This document shows positions 40,348 through 49,039 of a stretch of 64,000 nucleotides of DNA, piece by piece. The stretch is from a virus. The position numbers were made by a program, and so were the translations under genes. The stretch's first letter is position 1. Each line of letters starts with the position of its first letter. Where the stretch lies: IMG/VR virus record IMGVR_UViG_3300028569_000016, positions 41,877-105,876 of that record, one strand, 5' to 3'. Under the pieces are notes generated by a model. That model was not told the origin of the DNA and did no database searches. It saw only the letters and a program-made list of their open reading frames with translations.

Positions 40348-41450
40348 TGTAGTAGATTCTTAATAAATGATTCTTCAGAAAATTGCTGCTTGTCAAACTT
40401 TTGTAATTTTTGTATTTTTTCTTCTTGGGTAGTTTCGTATGCTTTTCTCATTTGCTCTCTCATAGAGTCTATATAAGGCTCACGCCACTGTTCATAGATT
40501 GTATATGTATTTTCCATATAAAAATCTTTACTATATATATTAGTTAAAAAACTCTCGATCTCAAACCCATTATATTTATTAATGTATGTATTAGCTCCAA
40601 TGCCTTGATTTACGATAGTCAGGTTGTCAAAAAGAATAGACTCAATAGAACTAGGACCAAAAGACTCACACCTACATACATTCACATAACAATCAGCCTG
40701 ACTATGTAACCTCATCATATATTCTTGCTCATAATATCCTATAATAATATGAGGAGCTTGTACATGTTTGCTATTTACTCTTAAAGTTCTCTCCACTTGT
40801 TGTATATCATATGTAATAATTTTTTCAGATTCTTGATGATCAAAACCAGAGATATCAGTTTTTATAATAAGTTTAACATCGTCATGTTTTCTAAACTCAA
40901 GAAAAAAAGCAGTTAATAAACCTTTGATATTATTTTTGTCTTGATGTTTACCTATATAGTAGAATACAAAATCATTATCAGGATTACCAAATAATGTATC
41001 ATAATTCTTATTATATTTTGATAGATCAAATGGTTCGGGCATTACTTGTACCCGTGTTTCCAGACCAGCCTGTTCCAAAGATTTCTTAGACCAGTCAGAC
41101 TGTACTATAACACGATCCATCATATTTATTCTATCAATCCACCCGGTATGTTTAATTCCCAGAGTGTCTATATCAGTAATAGCAACGTTTTCCCCAAATT
41201 CTTCCCTATACTCAAAGCAGTTAGGAACCCCATGCTGTATTACCATATCATAAGATTTACTACTATTATCTTCAAATTCTGCATAGTCTTTACCAGACTC
41301 ATTTCCTGAGTCTAAATATGGAGTAAAATAGATAGGTCTAATACTCAGATTGATATTAAAGTTATAACCAAGGGCGTCAATATATCTACGAGCCGACCTA
41401 CCTAATCCTGTATTTTCTTTATATGGTCCTATATATAGTATATTTTTCAT
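40344..41450 (-). CDS. Glycosyltransferase, GT4-like, 368 aa
   Basis: N-terminal GPYKENTGLGRSARRY is the acceptor-side glycine loop of GT-B enzymes; FVFYYIGKHQDKNNIKGLL starts the donor domain; the EX7E element is CESFGPSSIESILFDN near residue 260. These define retaining GT4 glycosyltransferases. The donor sugar and acceptor are unknown; phages use such enzymes to modify their own DNA, virion proteins or host surface glycans. Four bases after its own stop end the upstream glycosyltransferase gene, so both are in one transcript. Confidence 0.8.
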   Translation of the reverse strand: MKNILYIGPYKENTGLGRSARRYIDALGYNFNINLSIRPIYFTPYLDSGNESGKDYAEFEDNSSKSYDMVIQHGVPNCFEYREEFGENVAITDIDTLGIKHTGWIDRINMMDRVIVQSDWSKKSLEQAGLETRVQVMPEPFDLSKYNKNYDTLFGNPDNDFVFYYIGKHQDKNNIKGLLTAFFLEFRKHDDVKLIIKTDISGFDHQESEKIITYDIQQVERTLRVNSKHVQAPHIIIGYYEQEYMMRLHSQADCYVNVCRCESFGPSSIESILFDNLTIVNQGIGANTYINKYNGFEIESFLTNIYSKDFYMENTYTIYEQWREPYIDSMREQMRKAYETTQEEKIQKLQKFDKQQFSEESFIKNLLQ

Positions 41451-41454
41451 ATGT

Positions 41455-43074
41455 TTAATTATACGTCAAAAAGTCATTTTGGGTTATAACCGAATTATCT
41501 TCTAAGAATTTATTAAGCATAGTTTTATTATTGAACCATATCTCAAGAGTTTTAAGAGCATCTGATTGATTGTACGGAATAATCACATTATTAGATAATA
41601 TATAACCATTATCCAATGCCATAATTAATTGCTGAATAAAAAAACTTGTTTTTAAGCTTGGAGCCTCTAAGATAGTATCAATAACGTTATATATAAACTC
41701 TCTATTATTTTTGCTTGGATCAACATTCTTTTTTATTTTGGCAAAGTGCTCTACTGTTATTGGTTGCCATCTATCAGCTGCTTGTATTTGAACTCTATCT
41801 ATGATTGTTTCAAAATCTTTAGATGTTTTGTCCCAGGAATGATTAGCTAATACTTTTGATGTTTGTGCTTCTGATAGTTTCATTTTTTCAGATATATCAA
41901 CGTCTCTAAACTGAGAAATCATATCAATACATTTATCATCATCAGGATATACCCTATCTGCATTATGTTCTTGTTCTCTAAAAGCAACAGCAACAGGTAC
42001 TTTGAAACCACCCAGATCATCAGCAAGCTCACTCATTGCTCCATGATCGACCGTTACAAACGGTATACCACAAGCAGCTGCTTCAAGAGGAGGTATACCA
42101 AATCCTTCACAAATAGAATACTGTATATATAAATCAAAAGTACTATATATTTTAGATAGATCGGTGTCTGAGATACCATTAGAAACATTTGCTAGTGTCA
42201 TTTTTAATTTGGAACATTTGGGACAGACTGCCTGAGCCCCTTTCCATTTCATAGGAGTCCAGTGTCTACAGTTATTACAAACATAGGTAAATAGAATATG
42301 GTCATATACATCATATTCTAGTAACAAGTCTGGTATATCCCACCCTATACTTTCTGGGTAACTGGTATGCATATATAAGTAAGTTTTTTTATTCATCAAA
42401 TTATTTAACTTACTAATAATCTTAAATAGATTTGGTATCAGTTTACGTCTTTGATTACGCATAACTGAGCCAATAATGAATGTATCTAAACCCAGACCTA
42501 AAGTATTGCGAGAAGATATTTTATTCTGTGGTTTAAAGGATTTAAGATCTATAGAATCTCGTACAACGCCAGAAACTTTGATACCATACATATTTTCAAT
42601 AGTATTCTTGGCCCACTCAGTGTGTGTCAATAATGTATCACAATTACTTATAAGATCCAACCATTCGTGTCTTATGGGGAAAGAGTCTATAGTTGGGGCT
42701 AGTATCCAGTGAAACTTATCTCTGAAAACAGATGTTCTCTGGTATGTTGCCATAAAAACATCTCTGAAGTCTATTACTATATCTGGCTTAAAGTGACCTA
42801 CCACAAGATCGAACCGCCACTGTCCAAAACCATTGCTAAGTCCAGAATTATATTGAGAAAATCTTGGGTCTTCTTTTTCTACAGCATTTGGGTAAATTTT
42901 CCAAGGACAAGAGTCCTTAAAAGACATCGTCCTATAACAAGACAACTCTGCTATTTCATACTTACCTGTATCAAAAAGTCTTTGTAGTATGGATCTAGTA
43001 TAGTTTCCATATCCAGATTGTATATGAGAAGATTCTGTACAGAATAATATTCTTTTTTTAGAATTATTTATCAT
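41455..43074 (-). CDS. Glycosyltransferase, GT4-like, with inserted zinc ribbon, 539 aa
   Basis: I start at ATG 43074 (MINNSKKRILFCTESS) because a longer reading would begin inside the terminator hairpin of ssb; no ribosome site is evident. The N-terminal SGYGNYTRSIL matches the GT-B acceptor loop. Around residues 263-287 a CNNC ... CPKC zinc ribbon is inserted in the donor domain. The EX7E element is CEGFGIPPLEAAACG near 320, followed by ELADDLGGFKVPV. The C-terminal 110 residues are additional. The ribbon may recognise nucleic acid or protein; it is absent from the 40344 relative. Confidence 0.8.
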   Translation of the reverse strand: MINNSKKRILFCTESSHIQSGYGNYTRSILQRLFDTGKYEIAELSCYRTMSFKDSCPWKIYPNAVEKEDPRFSQYNSGLSNGFGQWRFDLVVGHFKPDIVIDFRDVFMATYQRTSVFRDKFHWILAPTIDSFPIRHEWLDLISNCDTLLTHTEWAKNTIENMYGIKVSGVVRDSIDLKSFKPQNKISSRNTLGLGLDTFIIGSVMRNQRRKLIPNLFKIISKLNNLMNKKTYLYMHTSYPESIGWDIPDLLLEYDVYDHILFTYVCNNCRHWTPMKWKGAQAVCPKCSKLKMTLANVSNGISDTDLSKIYSTFDLYIQYSICEGFGIPPLEAAACGIPFVTVDHGAMSELADDLGGFKVPVAVAFREQEHNADRVYPDDDKCIDMISQFRDVDISEKMKLSEAQTSKVLANHSWDKTSKDFETIIDRVQIQAADRWQPITVEHFAKIKKNVDPSKNNREFIYNVIDTILEAPSLKTSFFIQQLIMALDNGYILSNNVIIPYNQSDALKTLEIWFNNKTMLNKFLEDNSVITQNDFLTYN

Positions 43075-43091
43075 TATGATTATATTAACAG

Positions 43092-43116
43092 AAAACCCCT
43101 CCTTGCGGAGGGGTTC
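43092..43116 (-). terminator. Terminator after ssb
   Basis: A perfect nine-base-pair stem (43094-43102 with 43107-43115), loop TTGC, read on the minus strand as AACCCCTCC-GCAA-GGAGGGGTT followed by TTC. It separates ssb from the glycosyltransferase cluster; the weak U-tract should allow some read-through. Confidence 0.75.
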
Positions 43117-43132
43117 CCGTTCCACACCATCC

Positions 43133-43540
43133 TTAGAATGCTACAACTTCTTCATTTTCCTGACTATCCGAATCAGTTGTCGTTACAGCCTTAGCTGACT
43201 GGCTGTTTTTTACTACTTTCTGGATTCGAGCAAAATTATTTACCCTTACCTTCATAGTAGATCGTTTGACACCATCCTTTTCCCATGAGTCATTCCTTAG
43301 AGATCCTTCAATCATAACTAGATCGCCTTTCCTAAAAGATGACGAAATAGCTTCTGCTCCGGTATCCCAAGCTTCACAGTTTACAAAGGTTGTAACCTTG
43401 TCTGTTTCGCCGTTGTTTTTTGTGAATTCCCTAGAAACAGCTACAGTAAAATTTACTACTGCGGTTTCTTTTCCTGATGGATTCACATGTCGTAGTTCTG
43501 GGTCTCTGGCCAAATTTCCTCTCAAAATAACTAAATTCAT
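43133..43540 (-). CDS. ssb: Single-stranded DNA-binding protein
   Basis: 135 residues from ATG 43540, which has AGGAG five bases upstream; an in-frame ATG six codons earlier lacks one. MNLVILRGNLARDPELR is the typical start of bacterial-type SSB OB folds, followed by VVNFTVAVSREF, TTFVNCEAWDTGAEA and KGDLVMIEGSLRNDSWEKDG. The C-terminal 30 residues are disordered and acidic (DSDSQENEEVVAF), ending in Phe like the SSB tip that binds replication partners. It coats single strands at the fork and in recombination, and has its own promoter and terminator. Confidence 0.93.
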   Translation of the reverse strand: MNLVILRGNLARDPELRHVNPSGKETAVVNFTVAVSREFTKNNGETDKVTTFVNCEAWDTGAEAISSSFRKGDLVMIEGSLRNDSWEKDGVKRSTMKVRVNNFARIQKVVKNSQSAKAVTTTDSDSQENEEVVAF

Positions 43541-43590
43541 ACGTACTCCTAAATTCAAAAAGTGTTACGAACCAACCGAACCATGGTTTT

Positions 43591-43618
43591 ATTATACAGA
43601 AGCATCGGACTGTGTCAA
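43591..43618 (-). promoter_or_regulatory. Sigma70 promoter of ssb
   Basis: On the minus strand TTGACA (43613-43618), 16-base spacer, TATAAT (43591-43596): both hexamers match consensus exactly. It lies about 50 bases before the ssb start and overlaps the 3' end of the polymerase OB gene region. Confidence 0.85.
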
Positions 43619-43619
43619 G

Positions 43620-44198
43620 TCAGACTTGCCAGCACTTTTTAATAATATATGTATCCTTGTCTCTTGATCTATCTAATTTTATTAGTAAGGTATTACCATC
43701 TAATAATAAGTCTTTATATTTAATATATTCCTCTGGAAATATTACTAAATCAGCTGCCCCTGTAGAGTCTGTAACTTTAATAAATGCCATTTCCTGACCA
43801 GGATTAACGCCCCTTTTTGTTTTAATAACATTTATATCACTAATTTCAGCCCCTAAGATCGGAACCTTTGAAGTTATTCCTTTAGATAAGTCTTTACATT
43901 CTACATTGGCCGAATATATATCGCACCCATCTATTTTATGACAGGTTATTGATGCTCCCAGATAAAACTTCTCATTACTAGCAATCCATTCTGGACTATC
44001 CTCTAGATCATATGAGGGACGACTCAATCCATTAATCAGAGATACAATGGTTTGTTTTCTTTTGGTTGTTAATTTTATTAAATTATTATTTGCTAATTGA
44101 TTGAGAGCAACCTCTATAGGAGATTCAGCATAATTTTTACTTATCACATCCATCTCACGATCTGTTAAATTATTTAATGTTTCATAATAAAACAACAT
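43620..44198 (-). CDS. DNA polymerase III alpha, C-terminal OB-fold part (third fragment)
   Basis: 192 residues. The C-terminal two thirds match the OB domain of bacterial DnaE: VPILGAEISDINVIKTKRGVNPGQ and EMAFIKVTDSTGAADLVIFPEEY. N-terminal helices (EVALNQLANNNL, RKQTIVSLINGL) correspond to the domain between fingers and OB. It overlaps the 44182 fragment by 17 bases in another frame, so it is a separate polypeptide. It presumably assembles with the other two fragments to bind template DNA. Confidence 0.8.
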   Translation of the reverse strand: MLFYYETLNNLTDREMDVISKNYAESPIEVALNQLANNNLIKLTTKRKQTIVSLINGLSRPSYDLEDSPEWIASNEKFYLGASITCHKIDGCDIYSANVECKDLSKGITSKVPILGAEISDINVIKTKRGVNPGQEMAFIKVTDSTGAADLVIFPEEYIKYKDLLLDGNTLLIKLDRSRDKDTYIIKKCWQV

Positions 44199-45225
44199 TT
44201 TTATTTCTTGATATTGGTATATGGTCTATAGCTCCCACAGATATCAAACCCTTACATGCTGCTGAATTAACCTTTCTGAGAATCTCACCATATATTTGTA
44301 TAAAATTCATACTAGCTACTGGTACGCCCTCTAATATCTTATGTAACTTTTCATAGACGGAATCTCCCAGGCTTTTAATATTTGTTAAGCCGAAGCATAT
44401 GCTATTATCAATATCGTCTATGAAAAATGCTTTTTTAGGCTTTAGTATAGAAGGCTTCTTAACTATAATATCCATTTCGTTAGCATTACTAACAAGTTCT
44501 TGTATTTCTCTTAGTGGATCAATTTTATCTTTAGCAAACTTTAGATAAGACGCAAAAAATGCTACTGGAAAGTGTGCTTTTGCATATGCTGATAAATAAG
44601 CATTATAGGCATAGCTAATAGCATGGCTTTTATTAAAAGAATATCTTTGAGATTTTTCTATCCATCCGAACAATTCTTCTGATTGTTCCTTTGTTAACAC
44701 GCCACTTGCCTCAGACTTATGTAAAAATAATTTTTTAATCTTTACCATTTCTTCTGGTTTTTTCTTACCGATAGCTTTCCTCAACTGGTCAGCTTCTGTA
44801 AGATCGAAATTGGCTATTTTTTGACAAATCTGCATAGCCTGTTCTTGATATACCATCTCCCCATAAGTATTACCAAGTATTGTTTCTAAAGCAGGATGGA
44901 AGAAGTCAACAGCTTCATTTTGATTTTTTTTATCTATATAGTGATTACTTACAGATTTTCCGTCTCTATAAGCCTCTAGGCATCCTGGTCTCATAATGCT
45001 AATAAGAGCAGAAAGCTGTTCTATATTTTCTGGCTTTAGTTTCTTCGCCATACTTTGTCCAAGTCTAGACTCAAGCTGAAAACACCCTTTTGTGTTACCA
45101 TCAGAAATCATAGACCATGTGCGTTTACAATTTAAATCAATATGTTCTATATTAATATCCAAATCAATTGTATTATTCTGCATATTGAACTTGCAGTCAC
45201 AATCATTAAAAGACAAAATGTTCAT
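44182..45225 (-). CDS. DNA polymerase III alpha, fingers and helical part (second fragment)
   Basis: 347 residues. It contains the fingers of the DnaE family: GNTKGCFQLESRLGQ (about 42-56), the MRPGC helix, EMVYQEQAMQICQKIANF, LRKAIGKKKPEEM and FNKSHAISYAYNAYLSAYAKAHFPVAF. In one-piece DnaE this directly follows the KFDxLG metal-binding segment found at the end of the 46089 product, so the break lies between palm and fingers. The start overlaps the exonuclease stop (ATGA). Confidence 0.85.
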   Translation of the reverse strand: MNILSFNDCDCKFNMQNNTIDLDINIEHIDLNCKRTWSMISDGNTKGCFQLESRLGQSMAKKLKPENIEQLSALISIMRPGCLEAYRDGKSVSNHYIDKKNQNEAVDFFHPALETILGNTYGEMVYQEQAMQICQKIANFDLTEADQLRKAIGKKKPEEMVKIKKLFLHKSEASGVLTKEQSEELFGWIEKSQRYSFNKSHAISYAYNAYLSAYAKAHFPVAFFASYLKFAKDKIDPLREIQELVSNANEMDIIVKKPSILKPKKAFFIDDIDNSICFGLTNIKSLGDSVYEKLHKILEGVPVASMNFIQIYGEILRKVNSAACKGLISVGAIDHIPISRNKNVVLL

Positions 45226-45920
45226 ACTTTAAAAGAATCCTTAAACTTAATTTTTTGACTTAGTTTTTTGTGTAATCTGAGAAATCTTATGAGTATCTGT
45301 GCACAGTCTTCAACGTCTTTGAGAGCATTATGAGCGTTGGTCTTATCTATACCTAGGTAGTCTCTCATGCTATCCAAAGAAAGTCCCTTGACTTCAGAAA
45401 CATAACTCATCCATATACCAAATAGATGCATAATATCTATCTTATCTCGTGGGTGAAAGAGACATGTTTCATTTTCTTTGTTGGTATGACTATACTTTAC
45501 GCTTAATCTGTTTACTATGGGCATATCAAATCGTAATATATTATAGCCAGCAGCTATTGGAGCAGTAAATTGTGATTTCTTACCACCATTTGCTTTTAAA
45601 TGATATTTATCCAAATATGTTACAAATTGTGACCATGCATGTTTTTGTTCTGGATAGACTTTCCAATCGTTAAGAACCTGTTCAGAAGAGACATTACGAA
45701 TTCTGCCGTGCCACTCCAGAATATCTGAATCTGTATATGGATTACTTACTGTTGTGTCACATAATTTATCTGGTTTTAAAAATGTATTAAATTCTGATTT
45801 AGGGATAATTTCTAGTTTTATTGGATCAATAATCAGTGCGGATAGTTGGACTGGGCTGCATTCCTCTGGATTTTTACCATCTGTTTCAAAATCAAATACA
45901 CATATTTTATTATAGATCAT
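45222..45920 (-). CDS. DnaQ-like 3'-5' exonuclease (proofreading)
   Basis: 232 residues from ATG 45920; an earlier in-frame TTG is less likely. DEDDh residues: VFDFETDG (D10, E12), AAGYNILRFDMPIV (D) and HNALKDVEDCAQI (His and final Asp). Proofreading subunits of polymerase III belong to this family. It sits between two fragments of the polymerase alpha gene with 4-11 base overlaps, so co-translation with the polymerase is likely. A general RNA or DNA trimming exonuclease is the main alternative. Confidence 0.85.
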   Translation of the reverse strand: MIYNKICVFDFETDGKNPEECSPVQLSALIIDPIKLEIIPKSEFNTFLKPDKLCDTTVSNPYTDSDILEWHGRIRNVSSEQVLNDWKVYPEQKHAWSQFVTYLDKYHLKANGGKKSQFTAPIAAGYNILRFDMPIVNRLSVKYSHTNKENETCLFHPRDKIDIMHLFGIWMSYVSEVKGLSLDSMRDYLGIDKTNAHNALKDVEDCAQILIRFLRLHKKLSQKIKFKDSFKV

Positions 45921-46092
45921 CTGCAATCACCTCTATTTCTGCTTTGTATTCAAATAGTATCTGTTTATTATCTTTTAGTCTTATCGCATTTGCTTTGATC
46001 TGACAACAACTTTGTTTGATTTCTGGAATTTTCAGATATTCTTTGTCGTCATAAATAAATCTTTGACCAGCTAATACGTTCTCAAATATCAT
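45910..46092 (-). CDS. Small protein between polymerase and exonuclease genes, 60 aa
   Basis: MIFENVLAGQRFIYDDKEYLKIPEI starts like small beta-barrel phage proteins that bind nucleic acid or polymerase; CCQIKANAIRLKDNKQILF follows. It overlaps both neighbours by 4 and 11 bases, so it is translated in step with the replisome genes. No assigned function. Confidence 0.55.
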   Translation of the reverse strand: MIFENVLAGQRFIYDDKEYLKIPEIKQSCCQIKANAIRLKDNKQILFEYKAEIEVIADDL

Positions 46093-47975
46093 ACCAGAAC
46101 CTCTTTAGATTTGAGTATGTCTCTAATATACATTATTTTATCTAGGAGTGCAATGCCTAGAATATCAAATTTAATAACCCCAATAGATTCTAGGTCTGAC
46201 ATTTCGAATCCCGCAATACTTTGTTCTGTTTTACCATCCCATATCATAGGACATATTGTGTGTAGCGGTTCATTTGATATGGCTATACCAGCCGCGTGTT
46301 TAGATTGATTGTACTTTGAGCCTTCCAATCTCATAGCCTGTTCAAAACGCTTTGCCAGTGGGCCATATAGCTTTTCATCGTCACCAAGATAGCACCATTC
46401 TTTAAGTTTTGCACTGTTGTTCTCAAGAGCCCATCTTATAATAGAAGCTTCTCCATCTTCTTCTTTCATTTCTTGTAATTCGTCAGCAATTTTAGCCTCG
46501 TCTGGTATATGTTTGGTTATTCTATTCATTTCTTCAAAAGATATGTTACCATATATACGTAATACTTCTTTCAAAGCTCCACGACCCTTTAGAGTGTTAA
46601 AGGTGATCATTTGTGATACTTTATCAACACCATATTTGTTTTTGATATAATTAATAATATCTTCTCTATGTTCTATTGGTACGTCAACATCAATATCTGG
46701 CATTGAGATATTTGTTTCTGTATTTCTTCCAGTATTATAGAATCTTTCAAAGATAAGATCGTACTTAATAGGATTGATAGACGTAATGCCCACAAGATAT
46801 GATACTAAACATCCAGCGGCAGATCCTCTTCCAGGTCCAGGTAAACAACCCCTATCTTTAACATAATTTACTATGTCTCTGATAATAAGAAAGTAGCTCG
46901 CTAAATTTGTTGATTCTAAAACCTCAAGTTCTTTCTTGACCCTATCAACATAGTTCTGCTGCATATCTTTTGGTATATGGTTTTGTATTTTTGCTGACCA
47001 TCCCTCTCTACATAGCTGTCTTAAATAATCTATTGGCTGTTGATTATTAGGACACTCAAAAGTGGGTAGTGTCGGTGATGAGAGTATGTCGTATACCTCA
47101 CAAATTTCATCAATTTTAATCGAGTTGGCTAGTTCAGTTTCATCATGTATAAGGGACATTTCTTCTGGAGAAAGTATATAATATTTATCAGATATGAAAA
47201 AACTAGACATTGGAATTTTATCATTATTGATAATTTTCTGTGATATTTCTGGTAATGTTGTTTTTAGTGAACTACATAATAAAACCCTTTGATCAACAGC
47301 ATCAGCCATTTCACAATAGTGCGCATCTATAGTGGCTACTCTTTGTATATTGTGTTTTTTTGATAGTTCTCTTAAAGCTAATCCTATAGTTTGCTGATGT
47401 TTGTTTTCGATATCCATAAGCTGTATCTCAATAAATACATTATTATTTCCAAATACTTCTTGTAGCTGCTTAATATGCTCTAATGCTTTGGATTCCCATT
47501 CCTCATTTAACTGAGATGTATTAAAATCATATATTTCATTCGCTAATGTCGATCCAGGATGACCAGATATACAGATAATATTCTGGTTCTTAGCCAGTGT
47601 CTCTTTTATTAAATTAAGATCAAGCCTAGGTTTATGATAAAAATTAGTAGAGCCATTAGACAGAGATACTAGATTAATAAGATCTTTCCATCCGTTATAG
47701 TTTTTACATAGAACAACTAGATGAGACAAGCTTTGGTTGGATTTTTCTTTAAGAGAAGCTTCTTGACGACTAATATATAATTCGCAACCCATAATGGGCT
47801 TGATACCATTCTTCTTCATGGTTTTATAAAAGTTAACACTACCTGATATCGTTCCATGATCAGTAATAGCGCAGCTTTTAATATTTAGTGCTTTACATCT
47901 CTTAGCTATTTGTTCCGGTTTAGATAAGCCATCAAGAAGACTATAGTGTGTGTGAACGTGTAGCGGCGTGTACAT
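46089..47975 (-). CDS. DNA polymerase III alpha, PHP and palm part (first fragment)
   Basis: 628 residues. The PHP domain starts at once: LHVHTHYSLLDG (His6, 8, 10), AITDHGTISG and GCELYIS, with metal ligands intact. The palm has GPGRGSAAGCLVSYLVGI (about 378), MPDIDVDV (catalytic Asp near 426-428) and IKFDILGIALLDKI (third Asp near 604). The protein ends 25 residues later, just before the fingers. All three catalytic aspartates are thus in this piece. DnaE is the replicative polymerase of bacteria; here it is broken into three genes without any intein. Confidence 0.88.
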   Translation of the reverse strand: MYTPLHVHTHYSLLDGLSKPEQIAKRCKALNIKSCAITDHGTISGSVNFYKTMKKNGIKPIMGCELYISRQEASLKEKSNQSLSHLVVLCKNYNGWKDLINLVSLSNGSTNFYHKPRLDLNLIKETLAKNQNIICISGHPGSTLANEIYDFNTSQLNEEWESKALEHIKQLQEVFGNNNVFIEIQLMDIENKHQQTIGLALRELSKKHNIQRVATIDAHYCEMADAVDQRVLLCSSLKTTLPEISQKIINNDKIPMSSFFISDKYYILSPEEMSLIHDETELANSIKIDEICEVYDILSSPTLPTFECPNNQQPIDYLRQLCREGWSAKIQNHIPKDMQQNYVDRVKKELEVLESTNLASYFLIIRDIVNYVKDRGCLPGPGRGSAAGCLVSYLVGITSINPIKYDLIFERFYNTGRNTETNISMPDIDVDVPIEHREDIINYIKNKYGVDKVSQMITFNTLKGRGALKEVLRIYGNISFEEMNRITKHIPDEAKIADELQEMKEEDGEASIIRWALENNSAKLKEWCYLGDDEKLYGPLAKRFEQAMRLEGSKYNQSKHAAGIAISNEPLHTICPMIWDGKTEQSIAGFEMSDLESIGVIKFDILGIALLDKIMYIRDILKSKEVLV

Positions 47976-49039
47976 TAAACCTCTCCGGGTGCCTTGTATG
48001 TTCCTATACTATATCCTGGAAGTTGATACTTGTCAACTGCATGATCAATGTTGTGGAGGTCTATATCATGTTTTATTTGTTCGCACTGGGTCATACACGA
48101 ATTCTTCTGTGTAATCTGATTATCTCTATACTCTAAGATTGGTAAAACATGCTTATCATCTTGGAATGTGTTTTTACCAAAATGACACAACTTACTACAC
48201 ATCCAAGACTTATGAAGTTTGGGTCGTGTTGTTGTTTTAATTTTGTGAAATTTTTCTCTTAACATATGTTCTGTAGTAGCTATATTATCTTGATTATCAA
48301 AACACACAGAGAATGGCCCACCATCATTAATATAATTGATTGTAACAATAATATGCTTAAATTCTGGAAATAGTCTATGTATAGCATAATGGTAGAGTTT
48401 AAGCTGAGGATCTTCCTCTAGTTTTTCTTGAGTTTTTTCTTTACCAGTAGCCCAGTTTAATCTACGACCAGTTTTCCAGTCTATAATCTCTAATGTTGTA
48501 TCGTCTATCTTGGTTATAAGGTCGATTGTTCCTTTGATGGCGAGATTACCACTTATCTTTTCTCCTTTAACATCATATATATATTTAGCCCAGTCTTTAT
48601 CTATTACTAAATCAAAATGTTGTTCTGATCTGAATATGTTTCGTCTCCTTGGATCAAAGAGTCTATTATTAGACCTTAGAGTTTTACTCACCCACTCTAT
48701 ACAATCTTTTCTATCTTTTTCTGTCCAAGGATGATGCTTACATTCTCCGGTATAATAATCATATATTTTATTGGTTAGAGTTAATACAAAATTATTATCA
48801 AACATATCTGATATAGTTAGATCTATTTTACCAACAATATCATCATCTACAGAATCAACATTATCTTGTTGGCTCTTTTTCATTATGGCAAGTATCTCTA
48901 ATACTTTATGTACGATAGTCCCCTTATCTGCTTTCTTATTAGATAGGCCTCTCCTACCAAGTACATACTCGATAAAATATTGTTGCTCACACATAGAGTG
49001 TGTATTATATGATGAACTTCTAAAGTATGTAATTATAAT
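47975..49039 (-). CDS. Cas4/RecB-like PD-(D/E)XK nuclease
   Basis: Conserved N-terminal sequence TYFRSSSYNTH lies upstream of the first ATG (48994) and matches the RxSSxxxxxxCxxQYxxxYVL start of this family, so the ORF should begin earlier. The only open stretch runs back to an ATT at 49039 with AAAGGA eight bases before it; no ATG, GTG or TTG is available, hence a probable AUU start (354 aa). Catalytic residues: GTIDLI (D), IDWKTG (D-x-K). Cysteines at the N-terminus and near the C-terminus (MCSKLC, SCMTQC) could hold an iron-sulfur cluster as in Cas4 and AddB. It overlaps the 49033 gene. Role: end processing in replication or recombination. Confidence 0.75.
   Translation of the reverse strand: MIITYFRSSSYNTHSMCEQQYFIEYVLGRRGLSNKKADKGTIVHKVLEILAIMKKSQQDNVDSVDDDIVGKIDLTISDMFDNNFVLTLTNKIYDYYTGECKHHPWTEKDRKDCIEWVSKTLRSNNRLFDPRRRNIFRSEQHFDLVIDKDWAKYIYDVKGEKISGNLAIKGTIDLITKIDDTTLEIIDWKTGRRLNWATGKEKTQEKLEEDPQLKLYHYAIHRLFPEFKHIIVTINYINDGGPFSVCFDNQDNIATTEHMLREKFHKIKTTTRPKLHKSWMCSKLCHFGKNTFQDDKHVLPILEYRDNQITQKNSCMTQCEQIKHDIDLHNIDHAVDKYQLPGYSIGTYKAPGEV

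Noticed and set aside
43075-43090. TATAAT just upstream of the 43074 glycosyltransferase start as a promoter
   Set aside because: It is only four bases from the ATG and has no -35 hexamer at the right distance; it would need a leaderless mRNA.
44182-47975. Split intein joining the DnaE fragments
   Set aside because: Fragment 1 ends KSKEVLV and fragment 2 starts MNILSFND, with no Cys1/TxxH block or terminal His-Asn next to the break.
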